NCBI RefSeq assembly: GCF_016919385.1
Contig: NZ_CP070351.1
Coordinates: forward strand, 2,914,001 to 2,978,000
Reading direction: 5' to 3'
DNA length: 64,000 nucleotides
Source of the DNA: Gordonia sp. PDNC005
GTDB taxonomy: Bacteria > Actinomycetota > Actinomycetes > Mycobacteriales > Mycobacteriaceae
Under the pieces are notes generated by a model. The model saw only the letters and a list, made by a program, of their open reading frames with translations. It was not told where the DNA came from and did no database searches. Positions 8,809 through 17,779 of the stretch are shown here, piece after piece. The stretch's first letter is position 1. The number at the start of each line of letters is the position of its first letter. Both the position numbers and the translations under genes were made by a program.

Positions 8809-9545
8809 GTGTTGTCCTCCATCAGGGTTCTCGTCCATCGGTCCCACGTCGGGTCGAGTGGACTCTCGTGCAGGTGTTCACCGAGGTGGCGCGCCAATGC
8901 GCCGGGACCGGCCAAGTCCATCACATCACTCGTGTCGATGTCGGATGGTGCGCTATCGCCCGCTCCCGCGAGCAGGATCGACTCCATCACGCGGTGTCCG
9001 CCGAGCACACCCGGCTGCGGGTGGTCACCTCGAACGTCGAGAGACTCCACAAGAAGCGGAGTGTCGCCGCAGGTGACGGCGCTTTCGAGGAGGAGTCGGC
9101 CGCCACGCTCCCCGGACCGACCGAACACGGTGACCTCGCGGATCACCGCGCGAGCCGATTCCGCCATCGTGACGTCAGTACGTCGGTGCAGGTCTGCGCC
9201 GTCGGAGATCACCGTCTCCAGTCCGCGCCAGACGAGCCGGGCACCGGCGTCGAGGACTATTCGGGTGGTCCACCAGGATTCGACACCGTCCGCGTTGTAG
9301 ACGACGGTCCCGCCGACCTCGCTGAGTTCGAGTAGGCATCCGGCGCCGACGTGGATGTCGAGGCTGATGGTGTCGCCGCCGAGGATCATCGCGCCGCCTG
9401 CGACAAGCGCAACACGCGCGGAGTTCTCGGTGCGGCCCAGGAGCCTCGGCACCAGTGTCGCGCCGACTGCCGCCGAGAGTCTCACGCGGGCCCGACCGGG
9501 TGCGGCGGTCACTCCGACTGCGGCGCGGAGCGCGGGCTCAGGCAC
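8805..9545 (-). CDS. ureD: Urease accessory protein UreD (UreH)
   Basis: Scaffold for urease maturation. It binds apo-urease and works with UreF and UreG to insert nickel. The 246-residue frame starts VPEPALRAAVGVTAAPGRAR, and the family core is visible as MILGGDTISLDIHVGAGCLL and SEVGGTVVYNADG. The GTG at 9545-9543 overlaps the ureF stop by 8 bases; the frame is open to 9611, but that would run far into ureF. Its end overlaps the nickel transporter start by 4 bases. In related actinobacteria ureG sits between ureF and ureD; here there is no room for it. Confidence 0.9.
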   Translation of the reverse strand: MPEPALRAAVGVTAAPGRARVRLSAAVGATLVPRLLGRTENSARVALVAGGAMILGGDTISLDIHVGAGCLLELSEVGGTVVYNADGVESWWTTRIVLDAGARLVWRGLETVISDGADLHRRTDVTMAESARAVIREVTVFGRSGERGGRLLLESAVTCGDTPLLVESLDVRGDHPQPGVLGGHRVMESILLAGAGDSAPSDIDTSDVMDLAGPGALARHLGEHLHESPLDPTWDRWTRTLMEDNT

Positions 9546-10209
9546 GGAACAACCGATGCGTCGCGCGGGAGTGTCGCTGTGCCCACTCTTCGCTCTGCGG
9601 AGTTCCGGCACCGGGGATTCCAGCGGGGTCGGTGATGGCGGCGAGACCCGCGACCTGCGGCTCGGCGTACTCGCAGGTGCCGAGGATCCACGTCGTCGCC
9701 TCTGCCGGGTCTCGTGGATCGAGCTTCAGCAGGGCTCCGGCTGCGGTGGCCGCCTCGTCGTAGATCACCACCCGCACGAGTTCGTCGGCGCTCAGCCCCG
9801 CCTCCGCGGCGATTGCCCCGACGACGACGGGTCTGCTTGGCGACCACGATGCGGAACGCATGTGGGCCAGGGACGACGCAGCAGGCCACAACCGGAGTGC
9901 CAAACGGAGGTATCCCCTGGCCTGGGCGATCGAAGCCTCGCGCACCGCGGGTGCGGGCGTGCGAGCCGCCCAGGCGACATCGACGGCCCGGATGTCGGCG
10001 CCGGTGAGCACCGCGTGGCGGGCCGCGACAGCGGTTCCCGCCTCCACGCGAGACGAGGTCGCGGCCCGGGCGCGGAGGAAGTCCGGGACCTCTGACGCCG
10101 ACAGGCCGCCCATCATCGCAGGCTCCAGACCTGCGGAGTAGGCGTGTCCGCCGGTGGGCAGCCTGCCGTCGGCCAGCAGCATCGCGACCAGAGTCGACGA
10201 CGATTCCAT
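9538..10209 (-). CDS. ureF: Urease accessory protein UreF
   Basis: Urease maturation factor that bridges UreD-urease and the GTPase UreG. The 223-residue product has the typical alpha-helical, alanine-rich make-up. Visible is the UreF opening LLADGRLPTGGHAYSAGLEP, including the glycine-rich PTGGxAYSxGLE motif, and later VVVGAIAAEAGLSADE. Its ATG overlaps the ureC stop by one base (TGATG) and its end overlaps ureD by 8 bases. Both overlaps indicate coupled translation. Confidence 0.92.
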   Translation of the reverse strand: MESSSTLVAMLLADGRLPTGGHAYSAGLEPAMMGGLSASEVPDFLRARAATSSRVEAGTAVAARHAVLTGADIRAVDVAWAARTPAPAVREASIAQARGYLRLALRLWPAASSLAHMRSASWSPSRPVVVGAIAAEAGLSADELVRVVIYDEAATAAGALLKLDPRDPAEATTWILGTCEYAEPQVAGLAAITDPAGIPGAGTPQSEEWAQRHSRATHRLFRA

Positions 10210-11918
10210 CAGAACATCGTGTACAACTGCGCCAGCGGAAGGACGTCTGCCGGCGCGGGCGTGACAATCGTTTCGTCGATCGCGATCTCAAACGTGTCGG
10301 GCCGGATGTCGATCTTCGGCAGAGCGTCGTTGACCTTCATGTCGGCTTTTCCGGTGGCACGGGTGTCCTTCAACGCGGCGAGTGTGCGGCGGAGCCCGAG
10401 CCGACCGGCGAGGCCGTCGTCGAGGGCGTGGGGCGACACGAATGTGAGTGACAGGTCCGCTCCGATCGCGTCGCCGAAGGCGGGGCGCATGAGGACGGGC
10501 TGCGGAGTGGGGATGGACGCGTTCGGGTCACCGAGAGCACCCCAGACGATGCTCCCGCCCTTGATCACGATGGACGGTCGGACGCCGAAGAACCGAGGAT
10601 CCCACAGGGTGAGGTCGGCGAGCTTGCCCTTCTCGATCGATCCGACTTCGTGGTCGATGCCGTGCGCGACGGCGGGGTTGATCGTGTACTTCGCGACGTA
10701 CCGCTTGGCCCGCAGGTTGTCGGCCACGTCGCCGCCCGGCTCGTCGAGCCTTCCGCGGTGACTCTTCATCACGTGCGCGACCTGCCACGTCCGCGTGATG
10801 ACCTCGCCGATCCGACCCATCGCCTGCGCGTCGGACGACGTGATGGACAGCGCTCCGATGTCGTGAAGGATGTCTTCGGCCGCGATCGTCGTGGCGCGAA
10901 TACGGGACTCGGCGAAAGCCAGGTCTTCGGGCACCGCCGGGTTGAGGTGATGGCACACCATGAGCATGTCGAGGTGTTCGGCGACGGTGTTGACGGTGTG
11001 CGGGAGGGTCGGGTTCGTCGATCCCGGCAGTACGTTCGGCAGGCTCGCGATAGACAGGATGTCGGGTGCGTGTCCTCCACCGGCGCCTTCGACGTGGAAC
11101 GCGTGGATGCTTCGGCCCGCGATCGCGTCGACGGTCGAGTCGACGAACCCTGCCTCGTTGAGCGAATCCGAGTGCAGAGCGACCTGCAGGCCCCACTCCT
11201 GAGCCGCGCGCAGCGACGCATCGATCGCGGCGGGCGTCGATCCCCAGTCCTCGTGGACCTTGTAGCCCGCGGCCCCGCCGAGGGCCTCTTCCTCCAGTCC
11301 CTTCCACGACACCGTGTTGCCCTTGCCGAGCAGGAGGATGTTCACCGGCAACGCGTCGAGCGACCGATGCATCTGCTGCAGGTGCCACGGGCCGGGCGTC
11401 ACCGTGGTCGCCTTCGAGCCCTCGGACGGCCCCGTGCCGCCACCGATGAGTGTCGTCAGACCTGTTGCGAGCGCTTCGTGAGCCTGTGACGGGGACAGGA
11501 AATGAACGTGGGAGTCGATGCCGCCCGCGGTCAGGATCTTCCCTTCGCCCGCGATGACGTCGGTCGACGGTCCGATCACCAGGTCGGGGTGGACCCCGTC
11601 CGCGATGTCCGGGTTCCCCGACCGTCCGATGCCGACGATCCGTCCGTCTTTGATCCCGACGTCGGCGCGTTCGATTCCCCACCAGTCGAGAACGATGACA
11701 TTGGTGATGACGGTGTCGAGCGCACCCTCACTGCTGGGGACGGTCGATTGCGCCATCGACTCGCGGATCGATTTCCCGCCGCCGAACACCGCCTCTTCGC
11801 CGCCGGCGGTGTGATCACGTTCGATCTCGATCCAGATGTCGGTGTCGCCCAGCCGGACCTGGTCCCCTGCTGTCGGCCCGTACAGCGATGCGTACGTTCC
11901 ACGGCCGATGCTCACCAT
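10209..11918 (-). CDS. ureC: Urease alpha subunit
   Basis: Catalytic subunit of urease (urea + H2O to ammonia + carbamate), cytosolic, 569 residues, the normal size. Active-site residues seen: the nickel-binding HVH at residues 137-139, the carbamylated lysine K220 in GYKVHEDWG, the substrate His H222, further nickel ligands in LHSDSLNE and [16 protein letters not shown], and the catalytic-flap histidine region [20 protein letters not shown]. All key positions appear intact, so the enzyme should be active if matured. It overlaps ureB (stop/start) and ureF by one base each. Confidence 0.97.
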   Translation of the reverse strand: MVSIGRGTYASLYGPTAGDQVRLGDTDIWIEIERDHTAGGEEAVFGGGKSIRESMAQSTVPSSEGALDTVITNVIVLDWWGIERADVGIKDGRIVGIGRSGNPDIADGVHPDLVIGPSTDVIAGEGKILTAGGIDSHVHFLSPSQAHEALATGLTTLIGGGTGPSEGSKATTVTPGPWHLQQMHRSLDALPVNILLLGKGNTVSWKGLEEEALGGAAGYKVHEDWGSTPAAIDASLRAAQEWGLQVALHSDSLNEAGFVDSTVDAIAGRSIHAFHVEGAGGGHAPDILSIASLPNVLPGSTNPTLPHTVNTVAEHLDMLMVCHHLNPAVPEDLAFAESRIRATTIAAEDILHDIGALSITSSDAQAMGRIGEVITRTWQVAHVMKSHRGRLDEPGGDVADNLRAKRYVAKYTINPAVAHGIDHEVGSIEKGKLADLTLWDPRFFGVRPSIVIKGGSIVWGALGDPNASIPTPQPVLMRPAFGDAIGADLSLTFVSPHALDDGLAGRLGLRRTLAALKDTRATGKADMKVNDALPKIDIRPDTFEIAIDETIVTPAPADVLPLAQLYTMF

Positions 11919-12256
11919 CAGCTGCTCCGCCCTTCGGTTCGGATCACGATGCCGGGAACGAGGCGTCGCCCACGGAATGCGACGGCGGCCACACGCTTGG
12001 ACGCCCCCGGCTCGAATCGCACGGACGTCCCCGACGGGACGTCGAGGCGGAACCCTTCGACAGCGGCACGGTCGAAGTCGAGTGCACTGTTGGCGTCGGG
12101 AAGATGGAGGTGGGACCCGATCTGAACGGGCCGGTCACCGGTGTTGACGACGACGATCTCGCGCCTCTCGTCCGCCGTCCGGTCGGCGTTCAGTTCAATG
12201 GTTCCGGGCTTCACCCGGACCGCGCCGGGTCCGGAGGAACGTGGGGTCGAAGCCAT
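11918..12256 (-). CDS. ureB: Urease beta subunit
   Basis: Structural beta subunit of urease, 112 residues. Family features seen: [20 protein letters not shown], then [20 protein letters not shown], which is the conserved GDRPxQxGSHxH segment, and [20 protein letters not shown]. It lies 10 bp after ureA, and its stop overlaps the ureC start. The first 15 residues are variable in the family, and the start at 12256 is supported by the close spacing to ureA. Confidence 0.95.
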   Translation of the reverse strand: MASTPRSSGPGAVRVKPGTIELNADRTADERREIVVVNTGDRPVQIGSHLHLPDANSALDFDRAAVEGFRLDVPSGTSVRFEPGASKRVAAVAFRGRRLVPGIVIRTEGRSS

Positions 12257-12266
12257 GGTCGTCTCC

Positions 12267-12569
12267 TCAGTCGATCGGGTGATGAATGGTGACGAGCTTG
12301 CGACCGTCGGGGAACGTCGCCTCGATCTGGACGTCGTCGATCATCTCGGCGACACCCGGCATCACCTCGTCGCGCCCGAGCACCGTCCGGCCCGTCTCCA
12401 TCAATTCGGTGACCGGGACGCCTTCCCTGGCGCGTTCGAGCACCCAGGTGGTCAGGAGTGCAACGGCTTCGGGATAGTTGAGCTTCACTCCCCGATCACG
12501 ACGGTCGCGGGCGACCATGCCGGCCACCGACAAGAGGAGTTTCTCGGTGTCTGCAGGCGTGAAATGCAT
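12267..12569 (-). CDS. ureA: Urease gamma subunit
   Basis: Structural gamma subunit of urease, 100 residues, the exact family length. It starts [20 protein letters not shown], with the conserved [20 protein letters not shown] and [20 protein letters not shown]. It is the first gene of the minus-strand urease operon ureA-B-C-F-D-(Ni transporter). Its promoter must lie in the 153-bp gap shared with the divergent acyltransferase gene. Confidence 0.96.
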   Translation of the reverse strand: MHFTPADTEKLLLSVAGMVARDRRDRGVKLNYPEAVALLTTWVLERAREGVPVTELMETGRTVLGRDEVMPGVAEMIDDVQIEATFPDGRKLVTIHHPID

Positions 12570-12648
12570 TCTGCGATACTGCCACGTTCTTCGTTGGCCG
12601 GCAGTGTCCGCACCCTTCGAGAATCCACAGCGATGTCATCCGATCAAT

Positions 12649-12681
12649 GGACATTCACGAACCCGCCCATGCAGAATGTCC
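12649..12681. promoter_or_regulatory. Inverted repeat in the ureA / acyltransferase divergent gap
   Basis: GGACATTC (12649-12656) and GAATGTCC (12674-12681) are perfect 8-bp inverted repeats spaced by 17 bp, centred about 58 bp upstream of the acyltransferase start and 96 bp upstream of ureA. The size and position suit an operator for a dimeric regulator of one or both genes. No family is assigned, and the rest of the gap (12570-12722) shows nothing else I can support. Confidence 0.35.
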
Positions 12682-12722
12682 CACTGCTAGCGTGAGTCGC
12701 AGGGGGTTGACGAGAGGCCGCA

Positions 12723-14084
12723 GTGGAACGCATCGCATTGTCCGACGCCTTGTACCTGTACGGTGACCGGCCTCAAGGCGTGAGCACAGCGGTGACCGGT
12801 TGGGTGCTTCCCGAAACAGACGTGGACTCCGAGTCGGTCGTCGATTGGATAGCGGAACGGGCCGCAGCGATCCGACCCCTTCGGCTGTGCGTCGTCCACG
12901 CCCTGGGACACATCGGTGACGCCTACTGGAGCGAAGCCAGAGACTTCGACGCACGTGCACACGTCCACGTTCACAGTTGCAGGGACTGGACAGACGTCAA
13001 GCGTCTGGCTGTTGAACTGCACGGTCAACCGTTCGACGATCGGCGCCCCCTGTGGGAGGTACACGTCGCCCGCGGTGTCACCGGTGTCGGAGATCTTCCG
13101 GGACGACACATGGTGCTCCTCGTCAAGAGGCATCACGCGATCGCCGACGGTGCGCTCATCACCGCTCTCACCGAGAGCCTGCTTCGGCTCGACGTGCCGT
13201 CGCCAGAGGTCACCCGTCCGACATCGCGGTTCGCCGTCACCGCCCGCGAACTCGCCGTTCTCCCCCTCCGCCCATTTCTGATCGCCGCCGACGTCGCTCG
13301 ACTGTTCCGCCTGCACCGCAGGATGGCGGCCGCCGATCGGGCAGCCGATGTGCCTGCCGTGGAACCCTCTCCTCGAACAGAGGTCAACGGGCCCCCCAGT
13401 GGGCTGATCGACTTCGACACCGTGTTCTGCTCGATCACTGCCTTGCGCCGGGAGGCCGATCGCATCGGCGGAGTGAGCGTCAACGACGTCGTGCTCACTG
13501 CGCTCGGCAGAGCACTGGCGAAGCATCTAGACCGCGACAACCCCCATCTCGTCGCGCAGGTGCCGATCAGCACCGAGCACGGCGCGGACGACGGTGTCCG
13601 GAATCATGTCTCACTGTGTTCCGTCGACCTCGGAGTCGGCGCATCCGTGGAAGACGCGTCCCGCGCAGTCCATCGTGCGGTGCGCGCGCAAGCGAAGCGG
13701 TTGCGGGCCTCCCCGCACGCGGAGTTGCCTGCCCACCTGCCGAGGCTGCCCGGTTTCGTCTTCACCGCACTGTTCGCCCGTCGGCTGAAGACCGTCGACT
13801 ACGACGGCCCGACGCTCACTCACACGAACATCAGCAGCCCTCCGCCGTCCTCGTCCGCCGGCCTGAGCATCTGCGGTTCAACCCCGATCACACGATTCTC
13901 AGTCGGGTCGCTGGAGGACACCGGCACCAACCACATCATCAGCCGGTTGGACGATCAGCTGAGCATCACAGTCAGCGGCGACCCCCACCAGATCGATCTG
14001 CCCGCGTACCTCGCGACGATCCGTCACACGATCAACAGTCTCGGAACGGACTGCGACCAACGGCTGTCGACGTCGAATATGTGA
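12723..14084 (+). CDS. Wax ester synthase / diacylglycerol acyltransferase (WS/DGAT)
   Basis: Acyl-CoA-dependent acyltransferase that makes triacylglycerol or wax esters, typical of mycolic-acid actinobacteria. The product has 453 residues. The catalytic HHxxxDG motif is intact as HHAIADG at residues 137-143. The C-terminal DUF1298 half shows VSVNDVVLTALGRALAKHLD and the late motif LTHTNISSPP. The GTG start at 12723 gives the usual N-terminus (the family starts with a ...LSxxDALYL segment, here MERIALSDALYLYGDRP). It is divergent from ureA and convergent with the TRIC gene. At least one more paralogue is expected elsewhere in such genomes, so its specific lipid role is unknown. Confidence 0.88.
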   Translation: MERIALSDALYLYGDRPQGVSTAVTGWVLPETDVDSESVVDWIAERAAAIRPLRLCVVHALGHIGDAYWSEARDFDARAHVHVHSCRDWTDVKRLAVELHGQPFDDRRPLWEVHVARGVTGVGDLPGRHMVLLVKRHHAIADGALITALTESLLRLDVPSPEVTRPTSRFAVTARELAVLPLRPFLIAADVARLFRLHRRMAAADRAADVPAVEPSPRTEVNGPPSGLIDFDTVFCSITALRREADRIGGVSVNDVVLTALGRALAKHLDRDNPHLVAQVPISTEHGADDGVRNHVSLCSVDLGVGASVEDASRAVHRAVRAQAKRLRASPHAELPAHLPRLPGFVFTALFARRLKTVDYDGPTLTHTNISSPPPSSSAGLSICGSTPITRFSVGSLEDTGTNHIISRLDDQLSITVSGDPHQIDLPAYLATIRHTINSLGTDCDQRLSTSNM

Positions 14085-14312
14085 CAGCGAAGGGAGTGGC
14101 TGTTACATCCGACGAACTGTCGACGATAAATGCGACGTGCATGTTCGACATCAGACCATCAACGGCCTGCGGCGTGGGTACGGCCACACACGTCTCGGGC
14201 GGCCGGACGCGGGCTCCGTCAACCGGCGGACTGGGCGTCCGGCGTCACTCGGCGGACTGCGGGCTCCGGACGCCTCGCCGTGGTTGGCGCGACACGGAGT
14301 CAATCCGACCGG

Positions 14313-15005
14313 CTACTGACCATCCGTGTCGTCGACTCGACGAGCGACGTAGTGAGGCCGTGGACCGTGCCATCGGTACTTCAACGCGGCCAGGCGCCCC
14401 ACGGTGATCAGCGCTGCACAGATGAGACCGATCCACGGCCGGTACCAGTCGAAATGCATGAGCGTCGTGGTGAGGACGGCCCCGATGAACGCCGGGATCG
14501 CGTAGAGCGGCTCGTCGGTTCGCAGGATCGCGGGGACTTTGCCGGACAGCATGTCGCGGATGATGCCGCCACCCACACCCGTCGTGAGCCCGAGCAGCGC
14601 CGCGGCCGGTGCACCCACTCCCCACGCGTAGCCGACTGCGGTGCCGGTGACCACGAACAGTCCGAGCCCGACGGCATCGGTGACGTCGAGCGGCCAGCGC
14701 TGCAGTATCGCGGGCGGATGCCAGAAGAAGATCACCAAGCCGGTCGCCGCGGCCGCCGCCAAGAACCTGAAGTCGGTGAAGGCCACCGGCGGCGTGTTGC
14801 CGATCAGCAGGTCTCGGATCACTCCGCCGCCCAACGCCGTGGTGACCGCGAGAAACACGATGCCGACGATGTCGAGGTTCCGTCGGACTGCAAGCAAAGC
14901 ACCGGAGGCGGCGAATGCGACCACACCGACCATCTCGCCGATCTGATGGACCAACGACGCCGCGTCGTCGATTCCACTGGCCAGAAGAGTATGTGCTGCG
15001 CTCAC
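14313..15005 (-). CDS. TRIC-type (UPF0126/YicG) cation channel family protein
   Basis: Small membrane protein of the bacterial TRIC family, 230 residues with about seven hydrophobic helices in two related halves. Each half carries the family's glycine motif, LGGGVIRDLL near residue 60 and VGGGIIRDML near residue 145. Family members form potassium-permeable trimers, but bacterial roles are mostly unknown. The C-terminal 20 residues are charged and probably cytosolic. The 228-bp gap to the convergent acyltransferase gene shows no feature I can support. Confidence 0.88.
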   Translation of the reverse strand: MSAAHTLLASGIDDAASLVHQIGEMVGVVAFAASGALLAVRRNLDIVGIVFLAVTTALGGGVIRDLLIGNTPPVAFTDFRFLAAAAATGLVIFFWHPPAILQRWPLDVTDAVGLGLFVVTGTAVGYAWGVGAPAAALLGLTTGVGGGIIRDMLSGKVPAILRTDEPLYAIPAFIGAVLTTTLMHFDWYRPWIGLICAALITVGRLAALKYRWHGPRPHYVARRVDDTDGQ

Positions 15006-15098
15006 AGCCCACTCCGTTCGTCATCCACGTGTACGAGTATCGGTCATCGAAACGCATACGATGGGGGCGACCCGGTTCGACGAGAAGGCGAGACGCAC

Positions 15099-15338
15099 AT
15101 GGCCAAGAAGAAGTGGAACGATCTCACCAACCGCCAGAAGAGTCTGATCATCGGCGGAAGCGCTCTGGACGCCGCTCTGCGCGTGTGGGCAGGCCGTGAT
15201 CTGGCGAGCCGAAGCGCCGCCGAGGTGAACGGACCCAAGTGGCTGTGGGGAGTCGGTCTCTCGGCGGTCAACTCCGCGGGTGTCCTGCCGGTCGTTTATC
15301 TGGTGAAGGGTCGTCGCGCGCGCACCTCGGTAGGCTGA
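15099..15338 (+). CDS. Small two-helix membrane protein, PLDc_N-like
   Basis: A 79-residue protein, MAKKKWNDLTNRQKSLIIGG at the start and VVYLVKGRR near the end. It has two probable membrane segments (about residues 16-30 and 48-68) and a basic C-terminus. The pattern (WxxL-xRQK, then a short hydrophobic segment, then GPKWLWG and a second helix ending YLVxGRR) fits the phospholipase-D N-terminal-like small proteins common in actinobacteria. AAGGCGAG lies at the right distance from ATG 15099. It is 5 bp upstream of the TerD-AIM24 gene, so the two are co-transcribed. Function unknown. Confidence 0.75.
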   Translation: MAKKKWNDLTNRQKSLIIGGSALDAALRVWAGRDLASRSAAEVNGPKWLWGVGLSAVNSAGVLPVVYLVKGRRARTSVG

Positions 15339-15343
15339 CTCGC

Positions 15344-16705
15344 GTGAGATCTCTGTCCCCTGGCGAGAACCAGCCGCTGCCGACGTCGACGGTGGTCATT
15401 CAGGTTCGCAGCGCGTCTCCGGTGAACACGTCCGCACTGTTGCTGACCGGAGCAGGCAGGGTCCGATCCGACGCCGACTTCGTGTTCTACAACCAGCCCT
15501 CGGCGCGCGGTGTGCAGTACCGCGACGAAGGTCCGGTGGACGTCGTCACCATCGACACCACGGCCATCGAAGGCGCGATCGAGACGATCGCCGTCACCGC
15601 GAGCCTCGACGGCACAGGTCCCACCTCATTCGCCACGGCCGGCGTTCTGCAGGCGACCCTGTTCGACGCGAACCGCACCCCGGTGGCCGACTTCGTCGTC
15701 CCGGGACTCACCAGCGAGACCGCGGTCGTCTGCCTCGAGGTGTACCGACGCGGCGATGTGTGGAAAGTCAGGGCACTCGGTCAGGGCTACGACACCGGGC
15801 TCGCCGGTCTTGCGACCGCGTTCGGCATCACCGTCGACGACCCCGATCCTGTTCCGCAGCAGCCTCGGGTCGCCGACCCGCAGCCGTGGCCCCCGACGCC
15901 CGCTCCCACCCCACCCGCCCCTGCCGCGCCGGTCCCGAACCCGGCCGTCGCCCGTCCGTCTGGAGCCCCCATGCAAAGCGAACTGTTCAATCCCGCACAC
16001 GCCGAGGTGCAGGCGCACGGCATCGCCAAGCAGGGCAGCAAGATGTGCCGGGTCGGCATGAACGGCGAGATCATGGCCCGCCAGGGGTCGATGGTTGCGT
16101 ACCAGGGCAACCTGCACTTCGAGGCGCTCGGCGCAGGCGGCATCGGCCGAATGATGCGGCAGGCGATGACGGGCGAAGGTGTGCCTCTGATGAAGGTGAC
16201 CGGGCAGGGCGACCTGTTCCTGGCCGACAACGCGAGTGAGGTCCATCTGATCGATTTGGACGGATCCGATGGTCTGACGATCAACGGCGCCAACGTCCTC
16301 GCATTCGACTCCACTCTCCAGTACAACGTGGAGCGCATGCACGGCGCCGGGTCGATGAGCAATGCGGGCATGTTCAACTGTGTCTTCACCGGACGCGGCC
16401 GCATCGCGATCACCACCAACGGCACGCCCGTCGTCTTGAACGTCGCCGGCGACACCTTCGCCGACCCGCAGGCTGCGGTCGCGTGGTCGTCGAGCCTGCG
16501 GACATCGGTGAAGACGAACGACAGCTTCGGCCTCGGCACCCTGATGGGCCGCAGCACCGGCGAGCGCTTCACGCTCGCCTTCGCAGGCCAGGGCTTTGTT
16601 GTCGTCCAGCCGTCCGAGCAGCCTCCGGGCGGCATGATCGGCGGCACCGGACAGGGTCAGGACGCGGGCGTCGGCGGCATGCTCGGCGGCTTCCTCGGGC
16701 GTTAG
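15344..16705 (+). CDS. TerD-domain / AIM24-domain fusion protein
   Basis: A 453-residue protein. Residues 1-180 or so form a TerD-type (tellurite/stress, calcium-binding) domain: VRSLSPGENQPLPTSTVVIQ, then DADFVFYNQPSARGVQYRDE and the tail KVRALGQGYDTGLAGLATAFG. A Pro-rich linker (about 185-215) follows, then an AIM24-like beta-roll domain with VQAHGIAKQGSKMCRVGMNG, MARQGSMVAYQGNLHFEALG and glycine-rich ends. GTG 15344 lies 5 bp after the preceding stop; the frame is open upstream but overlaps that gene. Cytosolic or membrane-associated stress protein by family, with no known substrate. The small membrane protein before it could be its anchor (inference). Confidence 0.85.
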   Translation: MRSLSPGENQPLPTSTVVIQVRSASPVNTSALLLTGAGRVRSDADFVFYNQPSARGVQYRDEGPVDVVTIDTTAIEGAIETIAVTASLDGTGPTSFATAGVLQATLFDANRTPVADFVVPGLTSETAVVCLEVYRRGDVWKVRALGQGYDTGLAGLATAFGITVDDPDPVPQQPRVADPQPWPPTPAPTPPAPAAPVPNPAVARPSGAPMQSELFNPAHAEVQAHGIAKQGSKMCRVGMNGEIMARQGSMVAYQGNLHFEALGAGGIGRMMRQAMTGEGVPLMKVTGQGDLFLADNASEVHLIDLDGSDGLTINGANVLAFDSTLQYNVERMHGAGSMSNAGMFNCVFTGRGRIAITTNGTPVVLNVAGDTFADPQAAVAWSSSLRTSVKTNDSFGLGTLMGRSTGERFTLAFAGQGFVVVQPSEQPPGGMIGGTGQGQDAGVGGMLGGFLGR

Positions 16706-16711
16706 CGCCCG
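16696..16711. terminator. Short hairpin at the convergent end of the TerD-AIM24 gene
   Basis: CGGGCG (16696-16701), loop TTAG (which includes the stop codon TAG), CGCCCG (16706-16711). It lies in the 37-bp gap between convergent genes and may terminate transcription from both sides. The stem is only 6 bp and has no U tract. Confidence 0.4.
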
Positions 16712-16742
16712 CCTCGATGCGGCTGAGTGGACACGTCGCTGA

Positions 16743-17618
16743 TCAGGTTCGGCGACGTTCGACAGTCACATCGGCGACTTCGACAGGTAACCGCTGGACG
16801 AGCCGGGCCGGGCGCCATTTCTGTCGTTCGGGGTCCCACGGGCGAAATATCAGCCACATCACGGTGAAGACGATGAGGCGGAACACCAGATCCAGATACA
16901 TCTGCCGTTCGCGATGCTTGTTCCCCCGCGCCCGCGCCGTACGGATCCCACCGGTCACGTAGTGCCAGTTCGTCCACGGCGAACGCTGAATCGTACGAGT
17001 CGAGGTGGCGACGAACATGGTCGGTGAGAAGAAGATCTTCATCCCTTGCTCCTCCATCGCAAGAGATAAGTCCATGTCCTCCCACACGTCCGCTCGGTTA
17101 GTGAGGGTGTCGCGCACTCGTGCCCATGCGGACGCGGTGATCGCATGATTCAGGCCGTGGACCGCGCCGATCGGCCCACCGTTCTCGAACCCTTTCGGAA
17201 CCTTCCGCGCCTGTCTCTCGATGAATGCGAACGGGGGTCCGTCGTGCACAGTTGTGGGTCCGGTGAGCGCTGAGTACTGCGAGTTCTCCTCATCGTCGAA
17301 GAATGATTCGATTGTGGCGGCCCAACCCGGTTCAGCCCAGGTGTCGGCATCTACCCGGGCTATGACGTCGCCGGTCGCCGCGTCATAACCCGCTGCCCGC
17401 GCCGCATAACATCCCGGCCGGTCTTCAGAGATGAGGTGTATTGATGGATGCCGCTCAACGTACTCTTCGACGGCGAGCGCAGAACCGTCCGTCGACCCGT
17501 TGTCGACGACAATGATTTCGTCGAGTTCCCTAGTCTGGCCGAGTAGTGCGTCCAGACACGCTCCGATGCCGTCGACCTCGTTGTACATCGGTACTACAGC
17601 TGAGATAGTCACACTCAC
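16743..17618 (-). CDS. Family-2 glycosyltransferase (tandem copy a)
   Basis: GT-A fold glycosyltransferase, 291 residues. The nucleotide-sugar site is seen as ISAVVPMYNEVDGIGACLDA and VVDNGSTDGSA, with the metal-binding DxD in IARVDADTWAEPGW. One hydrophobic segment near the C-terminus (LVFRLIVFTVMWLIF) is followed by RPWDPERQKW, a signature shared with the two neighbours. The start is uncertain: the frame is open to 17684, but homology begins near SVTISAVVPMYNE, so GTG 17618 (or 17612) is used. It is the last of three tandem paralogues on the minus strand. Acceptor and sugar are unknown; a membrane-bound lipid or cell-wall acceptor is plausible. Confidence 0.8.
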   Translation of the reverse strand: MSVTISAVVPMYNEVDGIGACLDALLGQTRELDEIIVVDNGSTDGSALAVEEYVERHPSIHLISEDRPGCYAARAAGYDAATGDVIARVDADTWAEPGWAATIESFFDDEENSQYSALTGPTTVHDGPPFAFIERQARKVPKGFENGGPIGAVHGLNHAITASAWARVRDTLTNRADVWEDMDLSLAMEEQGMKIFFSPTMFVATSTRTIQRSPWTNWHYVTGGIRTARARGNKHRERQMYLDLVFRLIVFTVMWLIFRPWDPERQKWRPARLVQRLPVEVADVTVERRRT

Positions 17619-17779
17619 TGTCAGCGCCTTCGTTAGATACCCGACTTCATGATGTGTCGGCCCTTTCGAAAGCCGTTGACTCAACGCGGTCGATCGATTC
17701 CGTCTGCCGACTCTTCTACCGTAGCCAAATCTGCCCTATCCGCATTCAGAACGAAACATCCGGTCGGCCGAAGTCGCGC

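Noticed and set aside
12570..12722. Nickel-responsive (NikR/Nur) box in front of ureA
   Set aside because: The inverted repeat GGACATTC-N17-GAATGTCC does not match the NikR consensus I know, so it is only listed as an unassigned repeat.
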